Positions 1-11,746 of a DNA stretch of 64,000 nucleotides are shown here, in pieces. The notes beneath the pieces are model-generated. The model ran no database searches. It saw only the letters and a program-made list of their open reading frames with translations, and was not told the origin of the DNA. Made by a program: the position numbers and the translations under genes. Position 1 is the first letter of the stretch. The number at the start of each line of letters is the position of its first letter. The DNA lies in NCBI GenBank assembly GCA_022559845.1, contig CM040118.1, positions 450,242,053 to 450,306,052 of the forward strand, in the 5' to 3' direction. Origin of the DNA: Amorphophallus konjac. Lineage: Eukaryota; Streptophyta; Magnoliopsida; Alismatales; Araceae.

Positions 1-2073
1 GTCACATGAAGTTAAGCTGATCTCAAAGGCAGATTCGCTTAAATATATCATGTCCCAACCGGCACTCAAAGGCCGCTTGGGCAAATGGGTAGTGATCCTT
101 ATGGAGTTTGATATCTTCTACATACCGCAAAAGGCCGTAAAGGGGCAAGCTATCGCAGACTTCTTTGCTGAGCATCCGGTACCTGAAGACTGCCCGCTGG
201 AGCCAGAGCTTCCTGAAGATGAAACCCTAGAGGTCGGCCAAGTGTAGCCCTCTCTATGGCAGCTGTATTTTGACGACGCTTCCAGAATTGATACCTCAGC
301 TACTGGGTCAGCCAGAGTCAGAGCGGGGGCAGGCATAGTCCTGAAATCTCCTGAAGGAGAAGTCATATATAGATCTTGTTCAATAAACAAGCCATGCACA
401 AACAATGAAGCAGAATATGAAGCCCTCATAATCGAGTTACAGATTGCTCTGTCCATGGAGATCCAGATGCTGGAAGCATTCGGGGATTCCATGCTAGTCA
501 TAAAACAGCTGGAAGGAGAGTTCGATGTGCGGAAGCAAGAGCTCCTCCCTTACTATCAGCTGGCACTCCGCTTGATGGCGCGGTTCTATTTCATCAAAAT
601 CAAGCATATTAATCGAGGACAGAATGCTCAGGCGGACGCCCTCGCAAAGCTGGCTAGTTCTTTGGCAATCCCGCTAGACGCAAGCCTGAATATAGCAGTA
701 ATCAACCGTCGACAGGTCCCCAGCATGACGGAGGTTCTGGCTGATGAACAAGGGAAATGAAGCGGCAGCTATAGAAGAAGTTCAGCAGCCCGATTGGCGG
801 GAGCACCTTCTGCGTTGGTTTTGGCACCAACAGCTTCCGAAACAAAAAGAACAACGAATGAAGCTCCTAAGGATCAAAGACTCTTGCGAGATGAGAAGCG
901 TAACCTTGTTCCGAATAATGGCCGATGCCCGAAGGAAAGTTCTGCTCCGTTGCTTGTCTTCAGCAGAAGCTAGGCAGGTAATGCAAGAAGTCTATGTCGG
1001 GTCGGCTGGAGCACACCAGGCCGGGCCGAAGATGAAAATTGAAATAAAGAAGCTGGGCTATTATTGGCCCTCCATGTTTGACGATTGCTACAAGTTTGCT
1101 AAAGCTTGCCAAAAATGCCAGGAGCACGCCAACGTGTCCAGGAGACTGCCGGTGCCGCTACATCCCACCCTACCAAGTTGGCCATTCGCCCAATGGGGCA
1201 CGTATGTGGTAGGGCCACTGCCATCATCTTTGTCAGGATGCAGATATATCTTCGTAGCCACAGATTACTTCTCCAGATGGGCGGAAGTAGTTGCGCTAAG
1301 AGATGTAACAGGAGAATTGGTCGCAAGATTCTTCCGGCAGAATGTAATATTCTGATTCTGGGTTCCCAGTCGAATTATCTCTGATAATGGCAGCCATTTC
1401 AGAAACCAGAAGGTTTATCGGCTGGCTGATAAATACAAGATTGATTGGAGGACTTCGTCCCCCTACAACCCTCAAGCCAATGGACTTGCAGAAGCCTTCA
1501 ATAAAACACTATGCACACTGCTAGCAAAGACTGTCAAGTCTAATAAAAAGGACTGGGAGAAAAAGATGTACGAAGCGCTTTGGGCCTATCGTACGGTCTA
1601 TAAAACCACAACCAGCTGTTCGCCATTCTCCCTCGTATATGGGTCGGAGGCTGTGGTGCCGATTGAATTGGAGGTCCCCTCGCTGCGAGTTGCCATCCAG
1701 CATGGGTTGGCCAGCAGCGAGCAGACCAATATAGAAAGAAGACTGAAAGAGCTTGCCGAGCTCAAAGGAAAGCATCTCCGCGCACAACAAAATATTCAAC
1801 TCTACCAAGCTCGCATGGCCCTTGCTTTCGACAAGCTGGTCAAAGGTCGAGAATTTAAGAAGGGTGACCTAGTGATGGTCAAAAGAAGAGAAGTGATGGC
1901 CTCCAATCTCAAAGGAAAGTTGGTTGAAAATTGGGTTTGACCATATGTCGTTCGTCGAGTATATGAAGGGGGTGCGTACGTCCTTGTAGATCATAAAGGA
2001 GTCGTCCAGTTCTTTCCCCTTAATCAAAAACACTTGAAGCTGTATCACGCAGCTCAACCGGCGTTCTCAGAAT
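1..2073 (+). pseudogene. pol: Tat pol remnant: RNase H, second RNase H, integrase
   Basis: This is the C-terminal part of a polyprotein that copies and integrates the element. Positions 50-247 encode the end of the RT-linked RNase H (GKWVVILMEFDIFYIPQKAV). Positions 260-700 encode the extra RNase H, with the acidic residues in YFDDASR, NNEAEYEAL, GDSMLVI and NAQADALAKLAS all present. Integrase follows from about 950: a zinc region (GAHQ, CQKCQ), the core, and a GKL..NWV C-terminal domain. Breaks are a TAG at 245, a frameshift near 750, a TGA at 1353 (probably CGA originally) and a TGA at 1938. The first integrase catalytic Asp, normally in a WGMDIVGPLP-like motif, is Tyr here (WGTYVVGPLP), so integrase would be inactive even without the stops. 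The second Asp (SDNGSHF) and the Glu (GLAEAFNKTL) are kept. Confidence 0.88.
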
Positions 2074-2081
2074 GACCAAGA

Positions 2082-2286
2082 CCTACCTTAGTCTAGTGGC
2101 ACTCCGCCCTAGCTAAGCTCGACCTACCTTGGTCTAGCGGCATTCTGCCCTGGCCGAGCTCTACCTACCTTAGTCTAGTGGCACTTCGCCCTAGCTAAGC
2201 TCGACCTACCTTGGTCTTGCGGCATCCCGCCCTGAACGAACTCTACCTACCTTGGTCTAGTGGCACTCCGTCCTGGCCAAGCTCTC
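2082..2286 (+). repeat. Tandem array, five 41-bp units
   Basis: Five consecutive copies, each starting CCTACCTTGGTCTAG and ending in a GCTCTA or GCTCGA-like segment. Odd and even copies resemble each other slightly more (GCTAAGCTCGA against a CGAGCTCTA type), suggesting an 82-bp higher-order pair. The array starts only 8 bases after the pol stop, in the 3' untranslated region, where Tat elements commonly carry tandem repeats. Confidence 0.9.
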
Positions 2287-2319
2287 AAAAAAATATATAA
2301 ATAATGATATATAAAACAA

Positions 2320-2950
2320 TATTGCTATTACGGGCCTTACGCCCAAATCGGCACAAGATCTATCCTTTGCGTTAGCATTTCCTTCTTGCTAACAAATAAA
2401 CCATTTTTCGGCGCAAGACTTTGTGTCCTAGCCGACTCTTCTACAATATTGCCATTACGGGCCTTACGCCCGAATCAGCACAAGATCTATCCTTTACGTT
2501 AGCACTTCCTTCTTGCTAACGAATAAACACTTTTTTGGCGCAAGACTTCATGTCTGAGTCGACTCTTCTACAACAACGCCGTTACGGGCATTACGCCCGA
2601 ATCGGCACAAAATCTATCCTTTGCGTTAGCATTTCCTTCTCGCTAACGAATAAACCCCTATTCCGGCACGAGACTTCGTGTCCTACCCGACCCTTCTACA
2701 ATATTGCCATTACGGGCTTTACGCCTGAATCGGCACAAAATCTATCCTTTGCATTAGCGTTACCTTCTCGCTAACGAATAAACCCTTTCTCGATGCAAGA
2801 CCTCGTGTCCTAGTCGACCCTCACTCAACATCACCATTACGGACCTTACGTCCGAATTGGCTGAAGCTCCTCCTTTGCGCTAGCATCGTCCCTCTACCAA
2901 GGAATAAACTGCCTTACTGGCATAAGACCTTGTGTCCCAGTCAGTAGCTA
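2320..2950 (+). repeat. Tandem array, five ~125-bp units
   Basis: ATTACGGGCCTTACGCCCGA-type blocks recur near 2336, 2455, 2578, 2707 and 2833, each followed by an ATCTATCCTTTGCGTTAGC-like segment, GAATAAAC, and a GGCGCAAGACTTCGTGTCC-like segment. Copies are diverged by base changes but similar in length. There is no coding potential. Confidence 0.88.
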
Positions 2951-3049
2951 TCTGCCATCACCAAGGGTCTAATATCATATGTTGACCTATCAATGTATTC
3001 CTATCAGATGAACTGAACAAAAAAATAAAGAATAGAAAAATGGGCTTAA

Positions 3050-3245
3050 AATAGAGGTGCCATGCCGGCCTTGTTCCTACATTAGGACAAGGGCAAAAAT
3101 GGCTGTAACCCAACTGTGGCGAAAACTCGAAAGGGCGCCGCAGGTAAAATCGGGTACCCCGCCATGTGAAAACCCGAAAGGGCGCGTGGGCAAAAGTAAG
3201 AGGGGGCTAGCATCGGTGAAAACCTGAAAGGGCGTTTAAGTCAGT
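3050..3245 (+). repeat. ~200-bp repeat segment, copy 1
   Basis: The block starts GCTTAAAATAGAGGTGCC and ends TTAAGTCAGTAA. It is repeated about 970 bp downstream (4020-4240). Inside it a GTGAAAACCCGAAAGGGCG motif recurs three times, so it has its own sub-repeat structure. Confidence 0.85.
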
Positions 3246-3339
3246 AATGTTGTAACTTAAAGTTCTTCTTCACCCTCATCCCAATGAAACTCTAAAAAGG
3301 GACGATCACCATAAGTCCTACCGGAGACCCTTTTTCGCA

Positions 3340-3960
3340 ACACCCTTCGACCCTTGTCATCATCGGCAAGATCGGTTCCCATCCTTGCAACCCTTGCCAT
3401 CATCGGCAAGACCGATCGACATTTTTCCTTTAACTTGGACCTTCTGTCCTCGTTAATAAATAAACATATCTCTTGCTTCGGCATTTAACCAATGTCGATG
3501 AATAAACATGTGGTCAACCCTTGCCATCATCAGCAAGAACGGTCAACCTTCTTTTTTCCTTAACTTGGACCTTACGTCCTTGTTGATGAACCTATTCTTG
3601 CTTCGGCATTTAACCAATGTCGATGAATAAACTTGTGTTCGACCCTTGCCATCATCGGCAAGATCGGTCAACATTTTTCCCTTAACTTGGACCTTACGCC
3701 CTCGTTAATAAACCTATCCTTTGCTATGGCATTCGTCCAATGCCAATGGACGAGCCACTCTCGGCCCTTGCCATCATCGGCAAGACCGGTCGGTATTCCC
3801 TTAACTTGGACCTTCTATCCTTGTTGATGAATCTATTCCTGCTTCGGCATTCAACCAGTGTCGACGAACAAATCTGTGCTCGACCCTCACCATCATCGGC
3901 AAGGCTAGTCGACGTCTCGTTAGCCCGGACCTCCTCATCCGTTGCTAACAAACGAGCCCA
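3340..3960 (+). repeat. Tandem array, about five ~120-bp units
   Basis: Each unit joins a CCATCATCGGCAAGA block, a TTAACTTGGACCTT block, GAATAAAC and a CTTCGGCATTTAACC-like block. The first block is the core of the shorter-period array at 4262-5505, and the GAATAAAC part recalls the array at 2320-2950. The array is thus a sequence intermediate between its neighbours. Confidence 0.85.
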
Positions 3961-4019
3961 CGTTCATCCTGGATTCGTCCCGTGAATCAAGCAAGAAAAA
4001 AAAGGAAAGAAAAAAAAGA

Positions 4020-4240
4020 AAAAATGAGGCTTAAAATAGAGATGCCTCGCCGGACTTGTTCCTACATCAGGACAAGGGCAAAAATGGCCATAACCCGGCC
4101 ACGGTGAAAACCCGAAAGGGCGCCGCGGACAAAATCGGGTACCCCGCCACGTGAAAACCTGAAAGGGCGCGTGGATAAAAGCAAGAGGGGGCTGGCTTCG
4201 GCGAAAACCTGAAAGGGCGCTTAAGTCAGTAAAGTGATGA
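4020..4240 (+). repeat. ~200-bp repeat segment, copy 2
   Basis: Second copy of the block at 3050-3245, with the same order of TTGTTCCTACATCAGGACAA, GTGAAAACCCGAAAGGGCG and TTAAGTCAGTAA landmarks. The two copies bracket the ~120-bp array, suggesting the whole 1-kb segment was duplicated or that the block marks the unit of a larger repeat. Confidence 0.85.
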
Positions 4241-4261
4241 TTTAAAAGTCCCAACCTACCT

Positions 4262-5505
4262 CCTTGCAACCCTTGTCATCATCGTAAAGAGCGGTCGACA
4301 TCCCTTTGGCCCTTGTCACCATTGGCAAGATCGGTCAACCTCCTTGCGACCATTGTCATCATCGGCAAGATCGGTAGACCTCCTTGCGACCCTTGCCACC
4401 ATCGGCAAGATCGGTCGACCTACCCTTTGGCCCTTGTCACCATCGGTAAGATCGGTCAACCTCCTTGCGACTCTTGTCATCATCGGCAAGATCGGTCGAC
4501 CTCCTTGTGACCCTTGTCACCATCGGCAAGATCGGTCAACATCCTTGTGACCCTTGCCATCATCGGCAAGATCGGTCGATCTATTTCTGACCCTTGTCAC
4601 CATCGGCAAGATCGGTCAACCTCCTTGCTACCCTTGCCACCATCGGCATGATCGATCGACTTACCCTTTGGCCCTTGTCACCATCGACAAGATCGGTCAA
4701 CCTCCTTGTGACCCTTGTCACCATCGGCAAGATCGGTCAACATCCTTGTGACCCTTGCCATCATCGGCAAGATCGATCGATCTATTTCTGACACTTGTCA
4801 TCATCGATAAGATCGGTCAACATCCTTGTGACCCTTGCCATCATTGGCAAGATCGGTCGACCTACTTTTGACCCTTGTCACCATTGACAAGATCGGTCAA
4901 CCTCCTTGCGACCCTTGTCATCATCGGTAAGATCGGTCGACCTACTTTTGACCCTTGTCACCATCGGCAAGATCGGTCAACATCCTTGTGACCCTTGCCA
5001 TCATTGCCAAGATCGATCGATCTATTTCTGACCCTTGTCATCATCGACAAGATCGGTCCACACCCTTGTGACCCTTGCCATCATCGGCAAGATCGGTCGA
5101 CCTACTTTTGACCCTTGTCACCATCGGCAAGATTGGTCAACCTCCTTGCGACCCTTGCCACCATCGGCAAGGTCGGTCGACCTACTTTTGACCCTTGTCA
5201 TCATCAGCAAGATCGGTCAACCTCCTTGCGACCATTGTCATCATCGGCAAGATCGGTCGACCTGCTCCTGACCCTTGTCACCATCGGCAAGATCGGTCAA
5301 CCTCCTTGACCCTTGTCATCATCGGCAAGATCGATCGACATCCCTTTGACCCTTGTCATCATCGGTAAGATCGGTCAACCTCCCTCTGACCCTTGTCACC
5401 ATCGGCAAGCTCGGTCAACCTCCTTGCGACCCTTGTCATCATCAACAAGATCGGTCGACCTACTTTTGACCCTTGCCATCATCGGCAAGACCGGTCGGTA
5501 TCCCC
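4262..5505 (+). repeat. Satellite-like array, about 30 units of 40-42 bp
   Basis: The unit is roughly CCTCCTTGCGACCCTTGTCA followed by TCATCGGCAAGATCGGTCGA, repeated about thirty times with small length changes. Alternating forms (GGTCGACCTACTTTTG against GGTCAACCTCCTTG) give an 80-bp higher-order pattern over parts of the array. All three + frames stay fairly open because of the repeat composition; I do not regard those reading frames as genes. Confidence 0.92.
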
Positions 5506-5974
5506 TTAACCTAGACTTTTCATCCTCGTAAGCCTCCTTTGCTTCGACATGTGACCCATGTCGATGAATAAACCCTACCCTCAGTTTTTGTCACCATCGA
5601 CGAGTCCAGCTAATAAGCCTTCCGACCATATTTCCCGGTCCTAGGAGGCCTCTATACCCTCGTCCTTCAAACTTTTTTCGGTCTACTTCAGCCACAGTTT
5701 GGCCCCGAGAATAGTTACGACGCGGCGGAGTGAACACCTCACCCCTTTGCTAAAGGTGTGAGCGCTCTCCTGCCCTAGTAACTTGCATACTCGGACTAAG
5801 CTAACGGGTGAATAAAGAGAGTACAAAGTAAAAAGAATGAAGTCGTGATTTCACGGCAAACAAAGATATTTCATTCCTATGAAGCAGCAAGATACATGCT
5901 ACTCGGGGCATACCCCGGGGTACATAAAGTCCACCAAAACAAAAAGGCAAATAGAAAAGACTATTGTAGTGGGC
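5506..5974. other. Unique 3' untranslated stretch of the Tat element
   Basis: Between the repeat array and the end of the antisense gene. It contains the last degenerate repeat-like block (CATGTGACCCATGTCGATGAATAAAC, near 5550-5575) and no recognisable gene. On the minus strand it would be the 3' untranslated region and terminator area of the antisense gene. Confidence 0.5.
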
Positions 5975-8900
5975 GTCAAAAGATGTCCTCCAGCTCCAAA
6001 ATACCCAAGGAAGGGTGGCGGGTCAGCTCTTCCAGTCGAGACTCAGCGGCCTCCAGCTGTGATAGTTTCTCTTCGAGAGAAGCGACTTTCCCTTCGGCCA
6101 TTTCTGCTTCCTCTATACTCTGAACTTCCAGACGCTCGGTCTCCTGAAGCTCGGCCTCGGCCCTGGAGAGTTCGGCGTGCAGTTCTGCTATCCGAGCTGT
6201 GAGGAAGGTTCGACACTATGAAGAAGTACTGGCTGCATCTCTCATCTGCCCTGCAGTCCCTCTTAAAGAGGCAAGAGCAGTTCGGCATTCGGCACGCTCC
6301 AATGTTATGGCCGTCAGTTGATCAACTACCTCCCGGCCTAGAAATTCCCTTCTATTCACATACTTCAACAGTAGTATTACCCGTGGTGTCCAGTCGTCCA
6401 TGGGGCAGCCGAAAGCTAGCTGCGAGCGGGACAGGTGCTCCACCAAGCCCCTCAGCTGTACATAAGTCAAATCTCGGTTGGCTGTTATAGTCTGCTGAAG
6501 GGTCCCCAAGAATTGCCACACTAGGTCGCTTGATGATTGAAGACCAAGTGGTGACGTCTCGGGAAGCTCAAAGTCTACTCTGCTATCCACAGGTGGCCCA
6601 GATATCGTCGCTCGTCTCAAAAGATGACGACGGCATAATCTGCAAGGCGCTCGCACTGGAACCAACTCCTGCAGCTGATGCAACAGATAGAGTCTCAATG
6701 ACAGCAACCTCCCTGCCAGCCTCTTGGGGTGGAGCTGCACTGGGAACATCGATAGCCGAGGATACCTGCTCCTCGCCCCCAGCCTGGCTGACCTCTATAT
6801 GGCCAGTTTCAGTAATAAGAGCTAAGGCCCCGGAAGCCTCGGCTTCTTCTTCAACAATTTCTCACGCTTCTATCTCGGGAGGGCCACTTTTCTCTAGGGC
6901 CAACTGTCGTTCGGCTTCAAGTGGCTGAGGTTCCACGACTGCTACCGATTCATCGGTCCCCGCAATTACACCAGGTCCTTCTGGACCCGCTGCTGCCGCA
7001 TAGTCTTTGGGGTATCACAGAGCGATAGGCCGCAAGACTGGCAGGAAGGTTAGGCGACCCACGCCTAGAGCTGGGAGAGGTATCTGCACCATTATGGTTG
7101 GCAGTACCACCTCAGTCTGCACCAGAAATATATGTATCAAGCAGCTAACATGAAAAGAAGGGAAGAGCAGTAAAGTGCAAATGGTAGAGGGCTTCTCACC
7201 TCAACCGGCACTAAGCTCAAATTTTCAAGGGCAGCCTCTGTGGCTCCAGCCCCTTCACTTACAAGTGAGCCCAACGGCCCAGGGCCACTCTAGGCCAGCC
7301 GGGGTGGGTTGAAGGTTGTATAATCACTTTCATAAGCCGAAGACGCCCCGGCATCCTCGGTCTCCGTATCAATCGGTGGGAACTCCTCGTCACTGGAGCC
7401 GCCACCATAATCGACTTGCTCGGAAGAGGATGAGTCCTCTGCCTATTTCGGACGCTCCACCATCGGAGCGGATGTCTTGCCAATAGGAACATCACCCTTA
7501 GCAAGGACTTCCTCAGTCGGCTCTATACTAGAAGCTTCGGCCGAATGGATCTCGGGGGCAGGCTCACCTCCTGAAATGGCTTGCTCCCCAGCAGTAGCTT
7601 CCTCCACGGCCCCGACTTCAGGAAGTAATGTCGGTTGTATTTCAACTGAAATTTGAAGCAAGAAGCAATCAAGTCAAGTGAAGACAGGAGGGCTCGCAGA
7701 GGCCACGTGAACAAACTACAAATTACCTTCCATTTTCTGCCTGGGCGTCGGAGAAGGTAGATCTCTCTCCATGGGAGCTATGGGAACATTTTCTGCCCCT
7801 TCTCCAATCATGGCACCTGCTGCTGCCTCTAGTCCCACGACCGCAGTAACCGTACCGGCAACTACAAAGAAGGATTAGCCGAAGCAGGTAGAATAAGCAA
7901 ATAAACTATAGAAAAATGAAGAGCTTACCTTCAGCTTCAGGCCCCTGCACGCGAGAAGCCTCAAACTCTTCAAAAGATACAACTGGAGGAAGGGCGATTG
8001 CTGGTTCCTTTTCTGCAGCCTTCCTCCGGCGTGCCCATGTCACTCGGGTCACTGAAGCTTTGGCCTTGCCAACAGCCTCTCTTAACTGAGATCTAGTTCG
8101 CTTCCGCGAGTCACCAGGAGGCAATGGTGTCGTGGTAGGGGCCGGCTCGGGAGTCTCGAAATATGTGGGTTTCTGAGCTTTTATTATCAGCTCCCTGAAG
8201 TGCCGAGTCTCCTCCAAAGTGAGTCAGACTTCATACGCACGAAAGTGAGAATGATATATGCTGCAACAAGGAAAAGAAGCTGGCCGAATGGCCAGAATGA
8301 AGAAATAAAATGCACCTGTTGGCCCCGTATAGAAAGGGAAAAGAGGCCAATAGAACAGCGACGACACTTTGTCTCTCGAAGCTGCCTCACAAATACGCCA
8401 ACACAAGTCGCCTATCTTCTCACTCTGCTCGGCCAGCAATGCCAAGTCTGTGTGGCCGCGAGAAGATAGATGATAATATAAGCTTAGATGGTCCAATCCC
8501 CATCCGTCGGTATACTTGAATGAGATGTGAAGGGGCTGATCCAGAATAGCTTCGCTCGGGCCACCCACTCAGAGCCCGTGGGAGCGGAGAAGTGCAAACA
8601 GCCTGGGGGTGTTATTATACAAGGCATCCCGCCTATCTTCCCTATGGATGAAAGTCCGATAAGGATACAATCTGTCAGTCTCAAGACGCCAGTCGGCCAC
8701 GGACAGGATGGGCTCCTCCACCGCAGAGGGAGTTGTTGAAGAACCACCTATTCGCTGCTCACGCGGCACAATCCCCGAAGCATCTTTACATAGTCATCCC
8801 TGCCGATTGCAGGCAGCTTCGGATCGACTTTGGATGAACGGCCCTTCGCAGCCTTCCGGGCTTCCAGATAAGCCCTTACCTCTGTATTAGTTCAAGACTT

Positions 8901-11071
8901 CAGCTTCTTCAAATAAGAAGGTTCGATGTCAAGGGAGGGCTCCGGTTGAGAGTCCAAAAATCTGTGCTCCACGACTGCCCAGCAGTCTCGGCGGGAGCTC
9001 CTATAGAATCTCATCCGCGCGTTCCACCACTTGATATATTCGGGAGTGACGCGGGGGAAACGAGCAGGGGTTGGCACCCTGAATGAAACATTCTCTCAGC
9101 GGTGGAAGTAATCCCACCATATTCGGGCGTTGTCATTGGATACCTGCCCGGCTCTATGCCTGTTCGGCAATGCAAACTATGAAGAGGAATGAGGTATGTG
9201 CTGATCATAGCCAAAGTTTCGGCTGAAGCGGAACGGATAGTATGGCTCTAGCCACAGAATGCCACTCTTCCGTAATACAAGGACGCTTGGTCTAATAGCC
9301 AACGCCCAGTCAACCAGTTCCTGCTCCAGAATGGGCCTTGTGCACTTGGCCCCAGAGATTGAAGAATGTATTCTTCTGTCTCAAAAAGATGACACGGCCT
9401 TGTCATGTTCACCAACGGGCTTGAATGAGCATCCAAGCTCCAAAAATGAAGAACCCCGGGCGAATCCATGGGAACCCGGGTCAGCTTGCCCCGAATGGCG
9501 AAGAGCTGTTCCACCACCGACGCCGGTTCAGCGCTCGCGAATTCTATCATCCTTGGGATGAGATGAGTCGATTGCAACGCCCGAGGAGCAGCCTCTGGGA
9601 ACAGGGTGCAGACCCAAGCATTGAAAAAATGTAACGGACCAACCGTCCGCAAATTCCTAGGGAGACGCATCTTGTGCAAATCTCTCAGCATCTTGAAGAT
9701 GAGGCACAAAGCCACTGGGCACAGGGACAGCTTCCTGCCCCAAGCCATAAGACAAGCGGGATAGATGGCTTCCGCTCTGATTATGCTCTCGTCGCCTTGC
9801 GGGAGAGCGAATGAACAAATCCAATAGGTCAGATATGCAGCACAGTGTGTGACTACATCAACACCAGTAGGGTTCGGGTCTTCCCGTTGCCCTCCCCTTG
9901 AAGTGGATGAGGCAGTGGCCTATCGCCGGACCCTTTTCTTCCTCTTCAAGGCAGTCGGCGCTACTGTAGGGAAGTCCTCGTACTTCTTCTTCCCGCCAAA
10001 GAAATGCTGGAGCCAAGTGCCCATCCGCACTCGCCACTTCTCGCCGGGTTTTTGGGCCTCCCTCGTGTCGTACGATGAGCGGCAAAGTGTGCGATATGCC
10101 TTCATCAGATAACGATAGGCGTAACCTGCCAAATATCGACCCTCACCATCGGTCTAATCTTTCAGCCAGTCGGGCTAGCAAACTTCCTCGTACGGCTCTC
10201 CGTCGATGGGTAGACCACTGAGCTGCGAAAGGCTCCATAGATCCAAAGAAGTCTCTCCCTCTGAAGTATAAACAGTATTGTACTCGGGGCAGAACACTTC
10301 GATCATGCCGCAGCACATACCTCTGGATATGGGGTAGCGGTACCTTGAGGCGTACACGCTGTGATATATGCCAGTCTTGGTCAAGATGGGAGCATAGTGT
10401 TGCAGCACATAGTTTGTAAACTCCACTGCTCCAGGTCTGAATGCGTGGGCGTCGGTGGCCCTCAGTTCGGCAAACCACCCCAAAGATATCTGATGTTTGA
10501 AGCGGACCGCCAGGTAGTCTAATAGGAAGGATTCTTCCCTATACCCCCATTTTAACAGGGCAAGAAACAAGCCAAAGATCGGCTTCTCTCGGTCAACACG
10601 GCCTGCGGAATCATTCCACCGAGCGGGCATGAATTCAGGGGCCCTGGTCAGCAGCCCATCTTCTGGAGCCAGATCTTGCAGTCCAAGCACAACGCTCCAT
10701 TTCCTGACTTCCCCGGGGAGATAAATAGGCCTTCCCCGCACCACACAGTCTGTCAAACTGTCCCTCTCGACTAGCAAGGCTTGCTCGGCTTTGCGGATGA
10801 GGAATAAATCTCTCTTCCCTTGAAGATAGAAGCGCCTAAGGATGGACATCAGATGCTTATCTTTGGGGTGATCCCTTCTGACAGCGCCTTCCCGGTCATA
10901 CTGAAAAGAGTCACCCCCGAGGATGAGGAGGCGGCTAGTGTCTACCATGTCGGTCTCCGAGTCCGAGGACTCTGCGACCACGGCAAGCTGATCGTGCCCC
11001 CGATCTAGGGAATGAACATTCTCCCATGTCACCACAGCACGGGAGGCAGAAGAAGAAGAGCCAGATGCCAT
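5975..11071 (-). CDS. Antisense multi-exon gene with plant mobile domain (aORF)
   Basis: A long minus-strand gene inside the + strand Tat element. Exon 1 starts with ATG at 11,071 (MASGSSSSASRAVV) and is open for 298 codons. It carries features of the aminotransferase-like plant mobile domain, for example LWSLSQLSGLPIDGEPYEE, and the domain continues near 9,250-9,800 (MAWGRKLSLCPVALCLIF). Later blocks include a basic segment near 8,100 (SRKRTRSQLREAVGKAK) and a C-terminal coiled coil near 6,030-6,200 rich in AEL, ETER and SLEEKLSQLE. Plausible splice sites are donors reading GAAG|GTAA near 7,725 and 7,925 and GAG|GTGAG near 7,195, and acceptors near 7,120 and 7,872. Antisense genes of this kind are known in Tat elements; their role is unproven. 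Some in-frame breaks between 8,200 and 10,170 may be introns or decay, so the exact model is uncertain. Confidence 0.72.
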
Positions 11072-11477
11072 TTTAGCTGCAAAGGCACATCAAAGAATAA
11101 ACAAGGTCAAAAATCAGTTGATCAAGACAAATTTCTGACAAATTTTCGACAGAGTCTCCCCAGCTCGGGAGATTGTCAAAGAAAAGCGGGAACCCATCCA
11201 CCAAGAGAATGGTCCCTAAAAGCAGCCATCGGCATTACACCGAGACCAAAACGGAACACCCAGGGGAGTAGCTCTGAGGGCAAGCCGTACTAGAAGCCTA
11301 CCGGGGTCCGAAGAATGGGTTTCAAAACCCGAACAATCAACACTCTCCACTCACCCGCTAAGAAGACTCGGCCATGCCCCTCTCAACTCTCTCGGCGCCG
11401 TGGGGAGGAAAGGAGGAAGAGAGAGAAGACTCTATTGTAAATGAGGAGGACTGAGGAAAAAAATGAAGAAGAGAAGC

Positions 11478-11485
11478 ATATATAG
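11478..11485 (-). promoter_or_regulatory. TATA box for the antisense gene
   Basis: On the minus strand the sequence reads CCCCTATATATGC, about 400 bp upstream of the antisense ATG at 11,071. Position and orientation fit a promoter for that gene, with a leader of roughly 380 bases that may contain an intron. Confidence 0.5.
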
Positions 11486-11730
11486 GGGAGTCTCCCCCCT
11501 TCTAATCCGGCGCTCTATTGAGCGCGCTGAATTAACGCCCCAAACCAAAAGGTGCGCCGAATTAACCCCTTCAATGCCGCGCCGAATTAACCTCCGATCC
11601 CAGGGGCGCGCCGGATTAGCATCCGCGCTGGATTAAGGGCCGTTCCGAGGTTTCGTCACCCTGACAGAAATCTACCCAGATGAAGCTCATCCGTCAGTCT
11701 TGCTGCACTCGTGCCTTGCTCGCAACACCC

Positions 11731-11746
11731 ATGGCTGGGGGGCATT
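11731..11746 (+). other. Polypurine tract of the Tat element
   Basis: ATGGCTGGGGGGCATT lies directly before the LTR start TGTTGGCACTC. A G-rich tract here primes plus-strand DNA synthesis in LTR elements; the GGCTGGGGGGCA form is typical of the Tat group. Confidence 0.75.

Larger units (their letters stand above)
11072..11746. other. Antisense-gene leader and 3' LTR-proximal region
   Basis: No gene. It holds the putative leader and promoter of the antisense gene and, at 11,510-11,650, five to six GC-rich boxes of the GCGCGCCGGATTA type that recur inside the LTRs. Confidence 0.6.

Noticed and set aside
4313..5531. Several overlapping + strand frames of 60-80 codons in the 41-bp array
   Set aside because: They arise from the repeat unit lacking stops in several phases; start codons and stops shift with each unit and there is no promoter or protein-like composition.
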